DNA of 64,000 nucleotides from positions 12,955,014 through 13,019,013 of the forward strand of contig NC_133403.1 in the NCBI RefSeq assembly GCF_047511655.1, read 5' to 3'. Made by a program: the position numbers and the translations under genes. Source of the DNA: Castor canadensis. Taxonomy: Eukaryota; Chordata; Mammalia; Rodentia; Castoridae. The notes beneath the pieces are model-generated. The model made no database searches. It saw nothing but the letters and a program-made list of their open reading frames with translations, and had not been told where the DNA came from. Below are positions 13,401 to 25,416 of this stretch, piece by piece (position 1 is the first letter of the stretch; the number at the start of each line of letters is the position of its first letter).

Positions 13401-16400
13401 TCAGCCATTGTCTGCCTTGCTGGCATAGGAGTGTGTGTGTGTGTGGGGGGGGGGGGTGCCTCTCAGTGTTTATAACTCTGTAGCAGACATCTCTGGGGCT
13501 TCATCACAACCTCATAGCCTTCAGCCATGGTGGGCTGCTCCTTGGAGGTTAGCCTCACCTTCTGCTATCATCATTCTACCTGAAGTGTGGCCCTATTTGC
13601 CCAGGGCCTTGTAAGCTGCTTGTCGGACAGCTTGGAAGCCTGGAGGAGAACATCCTAGGGAAATGCCGTTCAGGAGCCTTCAAGCTAGTGCCCCATGCAG
13701 ATGTCCTGGCAGAGACACATCACATTGCCAGATGTAGCTGCCTCAGTTATGCTCCTCTCTTGTCCTTTTTCCTTCCATCTATTTCCCTCAATTGATTTTC
13801 CCTCCTTTGTGACATTGTATCTTCATCTCAGGGGACATAAGTACGACTTTGGCCTGTCCAGTGTACTGGTAATGGCAGCTGTGGTGGTCACTTAATTTCC
13901 AAGGAGCCTCACACACCCTCCTTCTTCCTTTTAGATGATGCAGAATTTGCTGTTGGAAGAAGGGGGCCTGGTTCAGGTGGAGAGCGTCAACCTTCAAGTG
14001 GCTACATATTCCAAATTCCAGCCTCAGAGCCCAGATTTCCTGGATATCACCAACCCCAAAGCAGTGTATCCTTTTGAAATAAGTTACCTCTGGCCAGCTG
14101 CTGGTGGCTCACACCTATAATCCTAGCTATTCAAGAGGCAGAGATCAGAAAGATTGAAGTTCACAGCTAGACCCTATCTCAAAAATACCTAACACAGAAA
14201 AGGGCTAGTGGAGTGGCTCAAGTGGTAGAGTGCCTGCCTAGCAAGTGTGAGGCCCTGAGTTCAAACCCCAGTACCACCAAAGAAAAAATAAAAAATGAAG
14301 GGTTCCTCTGTAAGAGAAGGCTGCTTGGTGGTCATTAAACAGCAGGTGCTTTGTTAAACCTGTACCTGTTCTGGGGACCACACATTTTTTTTGTCGTTGA
14401 AGTTGTAATCTGTGAACCACAGCATTTAGCCAGCACTTCCTCCTGACTCCTGGCCTTGACCAAGTGCACTGAGTGTGGCCCTCCTCTTCCAGATACTTCC
14501 TGGAGTCCAAAGTAGACCCTTCTTTCATTTGGACTATGCCACCTAGCAAAAACCCCAGGGTATGCAGTGTGTCCAGCAGAAGAAGGTGATCACTCATCTT
14601 CCAGTCTTTCTGTGGCTGCTTGGCCCCCTAACTCAGCCACATGAACTAGTCAGTTGGACCTACTTGGTGCTCAGGTTTAGAGGGCTCATTCACTCTAAGC
14701 CAGTGGGTAATGTTGACTAAGTACATTTTCTGTCTCTCAGCAAACAGAAAGCAAGTGGTTTAGGTTCTAGTGATTTTTTTTTTTTTCGTGGTGCTGGGGC
14801 TTGTACTCAGGGCCTACACCTTGAGCCACTCCACCAGCCTTTTTTTGGGATGGGGTTTTTTTGAGATAGGGTCTCATGAACTGTTTGCCCAGGCTGGCTT
14901 CAAACAGCAATCCTTCTCATCTCTGCCTCCTGAGTAGCTAGGATTACAGGCATGAGCCACCATCGCTTGGCTTTTTTTTTTTTTTTTCTTTTAAATGTTT
15001 GCCTCTGAGCTTAAGCCAGGCGTATGTGTTTATAATATAAAGGAGTGTTCACTGTGGTTGAGGGACATTCTGTGTGTGGGCTGTGATGAAAATCTCTACA
15101 AGATCTCTAGCTTAATGGCCCCAGTTGGTTGGTTAAGACCATAATGCAGCTGGGCGCCAATGGCTGACACCTGTAGTCCTAGCTACTGAGGAGGCAAGAG
15201 ATCAGGAGGATCATGTTCAAAGCTAACCCAGGGCAAGAAGTTCATGAGACCCTATCTTGAAAATAACCAACACAAAACTAGGCTGATGGAATGAATGAAG
15301 TGGTAGAGCACCAGCCTAGCAAGCATGAGGCCCTGAGTTCAAATCCCAGTACCAATAACAACGACAACAACAAAGACCGTAGTACATAAGGGTGTCCACT
15401 TCATTTTGGGATTTTTGTTTGTTTGGTTGGTTGGTTTTTAGTTTTGTTTTTTTGCCATGCTGGGGGATCAAACTCAGTGTCTTATATCTAATAAACAAGT
15501 GCTCTACCATTGAACTACATCCCCAGACCTATTTATTTTTTAAAATGCATGCTTAAAAGAAAACCCAAACAAGCAAAAGAACAGATCCATCGCTTCCTTT
15601 TCCATCTGCTCACTCTCTTCAGGCTCATTTTCAGTAACTATTGGTTATGTCCTGCATGCAAATGAGACATGTTAAGTCCTTTGCTAACTGTATTCTGGAC
15701 ACAGTGGTCATATTGAGCCCCCTTACTGGTTAGTGATGGACTAGGGGGCAGTGTTGAACACTGCCCACAGCTCAGTCAGTGGTGAATGCGCATTATGCAA
15801 ACTGAACATGGGATTGCTTTCTAAGGCTGTTCCTGTAGTTAACTTGTTAGTGGGGAGGAAAGGGTGTCACTTTTGTCAGCTAAGAGTCAGCTTGGTATTC
15901 CCAGGTCTGACTGATGGTTAGGATGAAGATAGTCTTAGCACAGAACAGGGAAGGTGGAGATCTGGCCACAGCATGTGCCGGCTGCACAGAGCCGATGCAG
16001 GGAGCCAGCAGTGCGCTTAGAGGCCAAATGGCCCTGGACTCAGTGCTCAGCTCAGGACAGCTCTTCCATCTGTTTAAGTGAAAGTCACTCCCTCACGAGG
16101 TCACTGGAGTAATACTCCATTGTACTAAAGCTGTGAGGTTTTAGTCCCAGCATGCCACTCTGTCTTCCAGTTCCTCACATACACTTGTTTCAGATTGAAG
16201 GTATGTGCTTTGCCATGTTGCCTTGACTGTATGTGTCTGCAGACTGGAAAACGCATTGAGAAACTTTGCCTGTCTGACCACTGGGGATGTGATCGCCATC
16301 AACTACAATGAGAAGGTAGGTGAGCCCAGCATAGCCTACATCGTATCTAAAGAGCACCAGCATTGCCCATTCTGGTGTTTACATGAGGCTTCTTTTTTAA

Positions 16401-19400
16401 GCAGGGTCTGCCTGGATCGAATGCCCTGATCACTGCCTGCTTTTTGCTTTATAAAATCTTTATGGGTTCACATTTACAGCCCTACTTCACTCAGCAACTC
16501 TGCGTTAAGGATTGATTGCATTTATAGTTGAAGAAACTTAATGTTATTTACTTATTAATCATACCTCTGTGTATGGTGGCAACAAGGCTGTCAGTTCTGC
16601 CTTTGTTGAAAATGTCTTCACTGGCTGGGCACGGTGGCACTTTTCTATACTACCAGCACCTTTAAGAGGCTAAGGCAGCAGAATTGCAAGTTTGAGGCCA
16701 GCTTGGGATACATGCAAGATCCTGTCTCAAAAAAAAAAAAACTGGTCTTTACTGTACCTGTTATTTAAGAAAGCTAAAGTTAAGACCTTTGCTGCTAATG
16801 CTGAGAGGAACTGGAAACAACCTATCTGTGTCCTTGTCCTTGTCCTTGCCCTTGTGATGCCCTCCCCTAGAAGCAGGCAGGTCTTTGATAAGCTGTTCCT
16901 GCAGAGGTCTGAAAGCTGTGGTTGTTGCTCACCTTGAAAGCAGAGGTTGGCTCTGCCTGAGGACAGTGCCTCCTGGGATTACTTCTTCTCCTCACAGGAG
17001 CCCACCTTTTATTTTCCCCTGTGGGACTGCTATTGAACTCAGGACTGCACTTTCAGAGCAGGTGCTCTACTGTTTGAACCCTATCTCCGGTCCATCTTGC
17101 TCTGGTTAATTTGGAGATGGAGTCTCAGGAACTATTTTCCCAGTCTGGCCTCAGAATTGCATTCCTGCAGATCACAGGCCTCCCAAGTAGCTAGGATTAC
17201 AGGCGTGAGCCACTGGTGCCCAGCTCACATTTTCTTTAACTTCAGTTTTCCTTTAAGCGGCTTCTCTGGGCTTGACCCTGCCTGATAGGTCTTTGAGAGT
17301 GAATGCCTCTGATGTTCATCCATGATACTGTGCTTCGTAGGTGTCTGAGTCCTAACAATTTAGCTATAAAGTGAAATGACAAATGAGTTCCCGAAAAATT
17401 CAAGAAGGCGTTCACTTTCCCATTTTCCAAGGAAGCATGTCTAAAGGAGAATGTGATTGGAAATCTTGCTGCTAAACTGCCATACCCATAAGTGGAGCAC
17501 AGCAGTGTGGGTGCCTCTCATCTACTATGATAGTAGATGATTGACCCTCATGGTGCTGCTGCCAAGGCTGACCTCCAGTGTTCAGGAGTGACTCCAGCCT
17601 GGCTTGGCCTGGCTTTCTGAGACCAATACTCAGTTTCTCACGACACATTGGTCCCTTTAGACTGGAGTCCCCACACCTGGTGTCATAGAAGCTTGTGGGT
17701 CACTTAGTTCCTCCCTTGCAGAATCTAGAGGCCAGTTACTCACTCAGAGTTGGTATAGGGATCCAGTCTCTGACAGTTTCTTTACATTTGAGGCACCCGA
17801 TGTTGATAATCCTTACTTTCTTCCTCTTTTGTGGGTTTCAGATCACACTTTTTCTTTTTTTAACAGTACTGGGATTTGAACTGAAAGCTTCTTGTTTGCC
17901 AGGCAAGCACTTTTACCACTTGAGCCATGTGCCCAGCCCACTTTTTCTTTGTATAAGCTAAGAAATGTTTTTGTATTTAGTATCATGGAGAATATTCTAG
18001 GTATTACCTACTTTAAATATTTTAAACTTTTATAATTTATAGGGAGGCAAGATGCCAATGGCCCACTCCTGTAATCCTAGCTGCTCAGTAGGCATAGATC
18101 AGGATTGCAGTTCAAAGCCAGCCCCAGACAAATAGTTTACGAGACCCTATCTCAAAAATGCCCAACACAAAAAGGGCTTGTGGAGTGGCTCAAGTAGTAA
18201 GAGCACCTGCCTAGCAAGTGTGAAGCCCTGAGTTCAAACCCCAGTGCTACCAGAAACAATAATGATTTATAGGCAACTTTTTGGTTTGTTTTTTATTGTT
18301 GTTTTTGGCAGTACTGGGGTTTGAACTCAGGGCCTCATGCTTACTAGGCAGGTACTCTACCACTTGAGCTACTCTGCCAGCCATTTCTTGTGTATTTTTG
18401 AGATAGGGTCTTACAAATCATTTGCCTGGGCTGGCTTTGAACTGCAATCTTCCAGCTTTCAGCTGTTCATTTTTTTCTTTTTATGGTGCTGGGATTTGAA
18501 CTCAGGGTCTACACCTTGAGCCACCCTTCCAGCCCTTTTTTGTGATAGGTCTTTTCGAGATAGGGTCTCGTGAACTGTTTGCCTGGGCTGGCTTCGAACC
18601 ACAATCCTCCTGATCCCTGCCTCCTGAATAGCTAGGATTGTAGGTATGAGCCACTGGCGCCTGGCTGTTCACTTGTTTTGATGCAGGTTCTTTCTATGTA
18701 GCCCAGACTGGCCTCAAAAAAATTGGTTTTTTTTTTTGGTTTTTTTTGGGTTTTTGTTTTTTTTTTTTTGGTTATATTGGGGTTTAAACTGAAGGTCTTA
18801 CACTTACTAGACAGGCACTCTAATGCTTGAGTCAGTTCCCAGCCCTTTTGTGTTGGGTATTTTCAAGATAGGGTCTCACAAACTATTTGCCCAGGGCTGG
18901 TTTTGATCCACCATCCTTCTGATTTCTGCCTCCTGAGTAGCTAGGATGACAGGCATGAGCCTGGTGTGGCCTCAGACTCTTAATCTCTCTGAACCCACCT
19001 CCCAAGTGAGGTGCTGCCATGCCTGGCCCAATTTTTTAGATATATAAATAAGTTCAGTTACCTAACTTATCTGTTGATAGGCATGTTGAGTATACACAAT
19101 TGTTAGCAATGTTGGAGTATACATTCTTAAAGGTACTTAGCTAATTATTTACTTAGAGCTCCCTGAACCAAACATGATGAGTCTTCAACATAACAGTATC
19201 ACTTGAGCAATGATCATAAAGGCAGCCTACCCTGCAGCAGCATTGTGGATGTTGAGAGATGGTATGGAGGTTGTAGCCACAGGAGTCAGGTAGAGAGCCA
19301 CAGAAACAGGGATGGTGCCAGCCCTCAGTACTGCCTCAAAACTGTCCAGTTGATTTCTGTGTTCTTTCCACAGATCTACGAACTTCGGGTGATGGAGACC

Positions 19401-22400
19401 AAACCCGACAAGGCTGTGTCCATCATCGAGTGTGACATGAATGTGAGTGGGTTTTGGTTTTTTTGTTTGTTTGTTTGTTTTTTCAGTTTTAGTGAGGTCA
19501 GGCCAGGATTCCAGGAGGGTGTCACAACCCCTGGCACTATTTGGGTGAAGAGAACGATGCTGTCGGGACATCGTGAGGAAGCCGTTCACATTGTGATCCA
19601 TTGCATGGAGTGGTGGTAGACTTTGCTGCCAGCACTGAGGTGGCTGAATCCACGGTCATCTCAGCCCTGCCAAGGAATGGAATAACTGTTCATAAGAGCC
19701 GAGGAGACCTTCTCAGTTCTCTGAGTAGGAGCATACTATTAATACACACAGCTTTCTGGATGCCAAGCAAAAAAGCTAAAAAAATTAGTCTGCTTTCATC
19801 TATATGACATTCTTGCTGTGTTTCAACTTTAGAAACAAGACAAATTAGTGGTTGCCGCAAACACAGGGGATCCTTATGGTGTTGGGACTGTTTAGTACCT
19901 CAGCTGTGGTGATGGATACACAGACCTCCATGGTAATGACACAGTATAGAACCAATTCTTTACACACAGAAATAAGTACACATAGAACCTGGGAGCTCTG
20001 TGTAAGAGCAGGGTGTCTGTCAATGCCGATATTCTGGCAGTTATGCCACATAATTTCTAAAGTGTTGCCATTAGGAAAACTGGGCAAAGTACAAGGCATA
20101 TCTTTCAGTATAATTTCTTAAAAATATATGAATCTATAGTTGTCTCAATTTAAACAGATAAGGAAGTTGAGTTATTGCCATGTCTCAGAATTTTACCTTT
20201 CATCTTGGAAACACAGGTGGACTTTGATGCTCCCCTGGGCTACAAAGAACCTGAAAGACAAGTCCAGCATGAAGAGTCAACGGTAAGTGGGTTTTCCCCA
20301 CCTCCCTTCCAAGCCATCACATGCTTGCTCTTTCTTTGTACTGGTGCTTCTTTGTGTAGGGTCTCTGCTGGGGCTGGCCCAGTCACATTCTGCTTCTCTT
20401 CCACCCCACCTCCTGGAGGAACAGAATTTCCTAGCTAAAGGGACTGGGGGCAGCAGTAGAAATGGGAGGCTCAGGAAAAAGCTGGCACTCCTGCTGAATA
20501 GCTCACTTCCTGTTTCTCTGTCTCCCTGTCAGGAGGGCGAAGCTGACCACAGTGGCTATGCTGGAGAGCTGGGTTTCCGCGTGAGTATCAGGCAATATGT
20601 CTTAACTCCCTGCTCCTTCAAACTATTCCCTCCATGACAAGCTGGTCTCTGTGACACTCTGCAGAGGTTAGACTCTGGGTATCTGTGCACATATAAATCA
20701 AGCACTTGCTCAGTTACTATATACCCTTTTATATTCACTTGTTTGGGAATCCTAACAATCCAGTAAGGTGACCAACTTTTGCACTTTTCAAAACTTACTA
20801 ATCTAGGGCTGGGATGTAGCTCAGTGGTAGAGCACTTGCCTAGCATGTGCAAGGCCCTGGGCATGATCCCCACCACTAAAAAACAAAAACAAAAAGCAAA
20901 AACCATTTCTAACCTCCCACAAAGTCAAAGTACAATACACACATACATCCCACATACTCTCTTTCTTTAGGTTCACCTGTTACGACATTTTCTTGATCTC
21001 TCTCTGAAAGCAGAACCCATTTTTCTTTGCCTGTATGATGTAAAGTAAGCTACAGACTGAGGATGTCACAGAAGTGGTAGAGTCCTTGCCCAGCAAGCAT
21101 GTGACCCTGTGTTCAATCCCTAGTACCCCCACCAAAAAAAAACAACAAAACTTTGGAGCTGAGCAAGGTGAAGCATGTCTGTAATGCTACTGGGGCAAGA
21201 GGATCATGAATTCAAGGCCAGTCTAGGATATATAACAAGACTCTGTCTTTCAAAAAAAAAAAAAAAACACAAAACAAAGCAGATAAAAACCCAGGCACCA
21301 GTGGCTCATGCCTGTAATTCTAGTTTTACTTGGGAGGGGGAGGAGAACCATAATTTGTGGCCAGCCTGGGTAAATTGTTCACAAGACCCTATCTGTAAAA
21401 AAACAACCAAAACAAAATGGGGCGTAGCTCAAGCGTAGAATGCCTGTTATAAGTTCAAAGTCCTGAGTTCAAACCCTAGTTTCATCAAAAGAAAAAAAGG
21501 GGAGGAAGTTGGTAGGACAGATGATGGGGGCATTGAAACTAATGTATAATAGAAACCTAATTGGAATTGTCATTATGAATCCCCTGCTGTATAATGAATA
21601 TATCATGATAACAAATAAAATAAAAATTTAAAAGAAAAAAGAGAAAGAAAGTTAAGTAGCGAGGCTCCCTGGAAAATAGGTAGAAATGGTTCATGTGTGG
21701 GCACTGAGATGCCATGAGGCAGTGGAGACACGACTGTACATTTAGGAAGCTGGGCCTAGAGGGCAGTTGTAACACGGACTTTAGCCATCCACAGGGTTTG
21801 AGCTGGGTGATGCCCGCAGAGATTCCTCAGAGGTCAACCCATCACTGGCTGCTGGCTGTCCCTAGGTCATGTAGCTCTTGTGGCTCCCAGTAGTCCCTTA
21901 CCTGGCTAAGCAGAGAGATTGTAGCTGCCAGCACTCCAGTAGCTGGGAAGGGGTCCGGGGAGCACCACCAGTTCAAATCTCCACAGCAGTCTCTGAGTAA
22001 AGGGCACATGTGTTCACTCTCAAAACTTTGCATACAACCCTCCTGCTTGCATGTCTAGGCCTTCTCTGGCTCCGGGAATAGACTGGATGGAAAGAAGAAA
22101 GGGGTAGAGCCCAGTCCCTCCCCAATCAAGCCTGGAGATATTAAAAGGTAGGTCTGTTCTTGGCTGTGCCCCTGCTGGGTATTTTGTCTTTGTCCAAGAA
22201 GGGTATGTATCAGCCTTTTGAGGTGGGACAGCCTCCCTCTAACCCTGGGCTAGTCTGGCCATGAGGTAGACTCAAACTCCTGCTTGCTCTCCTGAAGTGG
22301 TGGAGCATGACATTGTTGGGTTCAGAGACTCTCATAGCAGATACTATGGCCATCGCAGCAGGGGCAAGGATGGGATGTGTCAGCTGTCTCCTCTGTGTGA

Positions 22401-25386
22401 CCAGAAAGAGAATGCTGGAGATGAGTTCTTCTACCCAGTCAAAGAGTGAAGTGAGGGCTCAGGGCATAGCTGAAGTGGTAGAACAATTACCTTATGAGGC
22501 CCTGTGTTCCAACTCCAGTACCTCAAGGGAAAAGGGAAAAAAAAAAAATTGAGTAAAGTTTAGAGTTTAGGGGGATCTGAGAGGCTTAGAATAGAGGTCT
22601 TGGGGTGACCCCTTATCAGAGGCCAGGACCAGAGTCTACACCCCCTTGCTCCATACCCAGTCTTTCTGGTAAGCCAGGAAACCATTTGCTTCCTGGTTCC
22701 CTGATAGAAGGATACTGGGAGCTCTCAAAGGCTGGGCAAAGACCCAAGTAAAGTGCAGCAGAATACTCCAGAGAGTCAACAAAAGGACACTCCTTTTTTC
22801 TGCTTTTGCTTTCCCTCTTCTTTATTGTTAAAAGCAAATTACAGTCCTTTCTTCTTGGAACTAACATTTCTCCTCTACTTCACAGAGGAATTCCCAATTA
22901 TGAATTTAAACTTGGTAAGATCACTTTCATCAGAAATTCACGTCCACAGGTCAAAAAGGTTGAAGAGGTGAGTTTATTTAATTGGTTGTGAGTTATTTTA
23001 CTTATTAGTGATTACTGGTATTCTTACCATTCAAAATAGGGGAACTCTGTCAAACTTTAACCATTTCTGGGTCTGTCTTGATGGTCTGATTATTTGGTAG
23101 AACTGTCATGGGTCTGTTATAGGCTGAGGCTTGGCGGCCCAGGGGTCAAGAACCAATTCTAGTCTCTTTCTAAAGAGGTGGTGGCTTAAGTGAGTCTCAT
23201 CTTCTGTTTGCTTACTTTTTGTTCCTGATGGTGGGGATTGAGCTCTACCACCTAGTCTCTGTTCCTCACTCCTACCAGAGACCTTGAGCCTCTTGTCTCT
23301 GGACAGCATCTTCTAGCTGAGTGGGACAGTTGTAAGAACAAATGAAATTGATGAGTTCCTGCCATGATCAAATGGGTGGAGGATAGAGAAGCTAGGTGCC
23401 TTGTTGATTCCAGGACAGAGGCTGCACAGGAAAGGAAGACTATATGGCTTAGCTATGGCTTGCATTTACATGGTTGTCATCACGTAAACACTGAATGGCC
23501 CTGTTAGAGATAAAGCAGAGGTGGGGTACCAGGTATGAGTGTGTGTATTGAAAATTGCAGAATTCTTTTTTTCAGAGGAAATCAAAAGACAGTGTCCTGT
23601 TGGGCACCTATGGGTCACAACTGTAATCCTAGATACTCAAGAGGCAGAGATCAGGAGGATCATGGATTGAAGTCAGCAAGGATGGTGGAGTGGTTCAAGG
23701 TGTAGGCACTGAGTTCAAGTCCCAGTATCGCCAAAAAGAAAAAGGGGGCAGGCTCAAGTCGTAGAGTACCTGCCTATCAAGTGTGAGGTACTGAGTTCAA
23801 ACAAAAACAATTCCTCAAAGCGACTAGCAATTAAAAGTATATGAAAGTCGGACACCTGTAGCTCAGTCCTTAATCCTAGCTACTCAGGACCACAGCCAGC
23901 CCCAGGCAAATAGTTCTTGAGACCCTATCTCAGAAAAATCCATCACAAAAAAAAGGGCTGGCAAGTGGCTCAAGCAGTAAGAGTGCCTGCCTAGCCATTG
24001 TGAAGCCTTGAATTCAAACCCCAATGCTGCCAAAAAAAAAAAAGCATACAGAAAAAACAAGCCCTCTTTCTGCTGATGAGAGAATAGCTTGGATAGAATA
24101 TTTCTGAGGACTGGTTGGTCTGTATATTAAAAGTTTTTCAGACAGGTGCTCATGGCTCAAGCCTGTAATCCTAGTTACTCAGGAGGATCAAAGTCCAGAG
24201 CTAGCACCGGCAAATAGTTTGTGAAACCCTATCTCAAAAAACTCTTCACAAAAAAAAGGCTAGTGGGGTGGCTCAAACCCTTAATACCTAAGTTCAAACC
24301 CTAGTACCACAAAAAAAGTTTAAAAAATATGTACCCTTTTATCCAGGAATTTCACTTCTAGGAAAATTGAGAGCTCTGTGTAAACACAATACTGCTTACC
24401 ACAGTACTGCAGTGTTTACAATACTGTAATCCAGTGGAAGACTGGCTCTTCCATATGATGTAATTCTCTGTAGTCTTTGAAGTATGCCAGATAAATTCAT
24501 TGACTTGAGACTTCAGAGTTAAGTGAGAACGCTGTTTATATAAACATGCAGAAAAATGACTGTAAATGTTACTTTTAGGTGTTGAAGTTATGAGTGGTTT
24601 TTCTTTTGGGGGACTGTTTCATATCTTTGCATTGAAAATGATTATTATGTAAAACTATATACAAATGGTCCCCAACTTATAGTTCGGCATAGGATTGTTT
24701 GACTGTACAATGACATGAAAGTGATGCACATTCAATAGAAATCGTACTTCGGGAGGAGGTATGGCTCAAGTGGTAGAGTGCCTGCTTTACAAGCACAAAG
24801 CCCTGAGTTCAAAACTCAGTCCCACCAAAAATAAAAAGGCATACATCACATTTTGAATTTTGATCTTTTCCTGGGCTAGTGAAGTGTGGTATGATTCTCT
24901 CACAATGCTGGACAGCAGCAGCGAGTCACAGCTCCAGTCAGTCACACAACTGAAATGAGGGCAAGCAACCAGTACTCCATGGTGTTTCCTGTTGTTAAGC
25001 TAGAATGTTTGGTAGGTTAGGTATACTAAATGCATTTTTTCTTTATAACAGGTTTACCAGTATATAACCTCTCCGTAAGTTGAGGGAGGTGTTAACAAAG
25101 GTGACAACCTGGAAACAAGGTGTTTCCAGGTGGTTTTGTGATTGTTTCTCAGTGCAATAAATTATGATTTGTATCTGTATTTCAGAGACATTTCTTATTG
25201 CAAATCATGAGGAAGTAAGGAAAATGGGTGGATTATCAATGAATCCACAAAATAAGGCAATTGTAAACCTTCAAGGAGTTTCTGATAACAGTATCTTGTC
25301 TTCACACCTAGGATGAAGCTGGAGGCAGATTCGTTGCGTTCTCTGGAGAAGGACAGTCATTACGTAAGAAGGGAAGAAAGCCATAA
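4404..25386 (+). CDS. UFD1: UFD1, ubiquitin recognition factor in ER-associated degradation (complete)
   Basis: UFD1 pairs with NPL4 as adaptor of the p97/VCP ATPase. It extracts ubiquitylated substrates in ERAD, chromatin and replisome-disassembly pathways. Twelve coding exons were read: 4404-4406, 7480-7612, 7944-7976, 10760-10881, 13935-14065, 16243-16315, 19374-19442, 20217-20282, 20533-20580, 22059-22147, 22886-22967, 25312-25386. All borders are GT-AG. They sum to 924 nt, or 307 residues plus TAA, the length of human UFD1. Exon 1 codes only the initiator ATG; exon 2 continues [15 protein letters not shown]. Residues up to about 190 form the UT3 ubiquitin-binding fold. Two SHP-type p97-binding motifs are visible: [11 protein letters not shown] (225-235, across the exon 9/10 junction) and [11 protein letters not shown] (290-300). 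The NPL4-binding stretch [14 protein letters not shown] is in exon 11. The frame is intact and close to the human protein; one visible change is SRPQVKK for human SRPLVKK. Confidence 0.98.
4935..5090 (+). repeat. MIR element
   Basis: GGTGGTAATTATCATTTTAAC, then GAGGGAACTAAGG and a AGATTTGAAGCCAAGT block follow the MIR consensus order. Confidence 0.65.
5101..5310 (+). mobile_element. Composite SINE, sense, poly-A tail
   Basis: GCCGGGCGCCGGTGACTCACG left part, AAAACTCATCACAA linker, GTGGAGTGGCTCAAGGTGTAG right part and an A tail. This is a good full-length example of the family. Confidence 0.9.
5876..6480 (-). mobile_element. Old L1 (L1M) fragment, antisense
   Basis: TTTTACCATCTTAACCATTT, the GGTACCTCATTTAAGTGAAA block and GTTCATCCATGTTGTAGCA are typical of the reverse strand of L1M ORF2/3' ends. 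The 59560-60930 fragment has the same blocks in the same orientation. Confidence 0.75.
7375..7440 (+). mobile_element. Partial B1-like SINE
   Basis: TGAGATCATCCTGGGCAGCAC through GTCTCCAAAAGAGAAAAAA, the 3' half of a 7SL-derived unit. Confidence 0.6.
9168..9283 (-). mobile_element. B1-like SINE, antisense
   Basis: GTGTAGCCCAGGCTGGTCTTG to CACAGGCATGCACCACCAC is the reverse of a B1 unit. Confidence 0.8.
9339..9510 (+). mobile_element. Composite SINE, sense, diverged
   Basis: GGCCAGGTGTGATGGTACATAC left part, then GTGACTCAAGAGATAGAGTG right part, ending in a run of A-rich bases. Confidence 0.7.
10015..10175 (-). repeat. MIR element
   Basis: GAGCTGTGTGATCCAGGGCA and TGTGCCTCAGTTTCCTCATG match the MIR core in the usual order. 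Confidence 0.7.
10882..13934. other. UFD1 intron 4, largely single-copy
   Basis: Three kilobases with almost no SINEs, unlike the neighbouring introns. The only simple repeat is (GT)n followed by a G run at 13431-13457. No exon, RNA gene or known repeat was recognised. Confidence 0.75.
14091..14287 (+). mobile_element. Composite SINE, sense
   Basis: CTGCTGGTGGCTCACACCTATAA to the right part GTGGAGTGGCTCAAGTGGTAG and CCAGTACCACCAAAG. It begins 26 bases after UFD1 exon 5. Confidence 0.9.
14775..14990 (-). mobile_element. Composite SINE, antisense
   Basis: Poly-T, GTGGTGCTGGGGCTTGTACTC, then GGATTACAGGCATGAGCCAC. Confidence 0.9.
15147..15365 (+). mobile_element. Composite SINE, sense
   Basis: GCTGGGCGCCAATGGCTGACAC to GAGTTCAAATCCCAGTACC and a short CAA-rich tail. 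Confidence 0.85.
15432..15535 (-). mobile_element. ID-like SINE, antisense
   Basis: GGGGGATCAAACTCAGTGTC to GTGCTCTACCATTGAACTAC is the reverse of an ID-type tRNA-derived unit. Confidence 0.75.
16622..16740 (+). mobile_element. B1-like SINE, sense
   Basis: GGCTGGGCACGGTGGCACTT start, AGGCCAGCTTGGGATACATG middle and an A tail. It lies in UFD1 intron 6. Confidence 0.8.
17005..17225 (-). mobile_element. Composite SINE, antisense
   Basis: GACTGCTATTGAACTCAGGAC to ACAGGCGTGAGCCACTGGTG. The tRNA-like half is diverged. Confidence 0.75.
17850..17942 (-). mobile_element. tRNA-like SINE unit, antisense
   Basis: AGTACTGGGATTTGAACTG to CACTTGAGCCATGTGCCCAG. Confidence 0.7.
18043..18262 (+). mobile_element. 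Composite SINE, sense
   Basis: CAAGATGCCAATGGCCCACTC to GTGGAGTGGCTCAAGTAGTAAG and CCCCAGTGCTACCAG. Confidence 0.85.
18284..19030 (-). mobile_element. Cluster of three or more antisense SINEs
   Basis: Successive antisense copies start near 18290, 18470 and 18727, with a B1-like piece between about 18670 and 18725. The first is cut short at about 18460, where the second begins, so one has inserted into or recombined with the other. Boundaries are approximate. Confidence 0.75.
19800..20150 (+). mobile_element. Old L1 (L1M) 3' fragment
   Basis: ACAAATTAGTGGTTGCCGCAA, GTGTTGGGACTGTTTAGTACC and a final ATATGAATCTATAGTTGTCTC fit an L1M 3' UTR in sense orientation. It fills most of UFD1 intron 7. 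Confidence 0.5.
20805..20895 (+). mobile_element. ID-like SINE
   Basis: GGGCTGGGATGTAGCTCAGTG with GGTAGAGCACTTGCCTAGCA and an A-rich tail: a typical tRNA-derived ID unit, in the intron after UFD1 exon 9. Confidence 0.88.
21055..21140 (+). mobile_element. ID-like SINE, diverged
   Basis: GAAGTGGTAGAGTCCTTGCC and TGTGTTCAATCCCTAGTACC, followed by an A-rich tail. Confidence 0.7.
21153..21500 (+). mobile_element. B1-like SINE followed by a composite SINE
   Basis: A B1-like unit (21153-21275, poly-A) is followed by CAGGCACCAGTGGCTCATGCC (from about 21290), with the right part ending at about 21500. Confidence 0.75.
22450..22545 (+). mobile_element. tRNA-like SINE unit
   Basis: GCTGAAGTGGTAGAACAATTA to TGTGTTCCAACTCCAGTACC and an A tail. 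Confidence 0.6.
23597..24045 (+). mobile_element. Three consecutive SINE units, sense
   Basis: A composite SINE (23597-23745), a lone right part (23746-23812) and a second composite SINE (23846-24045, poly-A). All share the GAGTTCAA and CCAGT blocks. Confidence 0.75.
24142..24318 (+). mobile_element. Composite SINE, sense
   Basis: AGACAGGTGCTCATGGCTCAAG to AAGTTCAAACCCTAGTACCAC. Confidence 0.8.
24335..24660 (+). mobile_element. Old L1-type 3' fragment
   Basis: CCTTTTATCCAGGAATTTCAC, AAACACAATACTG and later GACTGTAAATGTTACTTTT resemble the 3' part of L1M/HAL1 elements. Weak and diverged. Confidence 0.45.
24662..25090. mobile_element. Tigger/pogo-like DNA transposon remnant with inserted SINE
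   Basis: The left end reads GTCCCCAACTTATAGTTCGG. The right end, read in reverse, is CCTCCCTCAACTTACGG, so the ends are similar inverted repeats. GTAGGTTAGGTATACTAAAT near 25010 fits the same family. A tRNA-like SINE unit (24751-24838) is inserted. Confidence 0.5.
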
Positions 25387-25410
25387 GTCAGGACTGTTGA
25401 CTGATTGGAA

Positions 25411-25416
25411 AATAAA
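25411..25416 (+). terminator. Probable UFD1 poly(A) signal
   Basis: A canonical AATAAA lies 25 bases after the UFD1 stop codon, which would give a very short 3' UTR. Later signals could also be used. Confidence 0.5.

Noticed and set aside
20805..20895. Possible tRNA gene
   Set aside because: The box A/B-like sequence belongs to an ID-type SINE with an A-rich tail. No full cloverleaf was seen.
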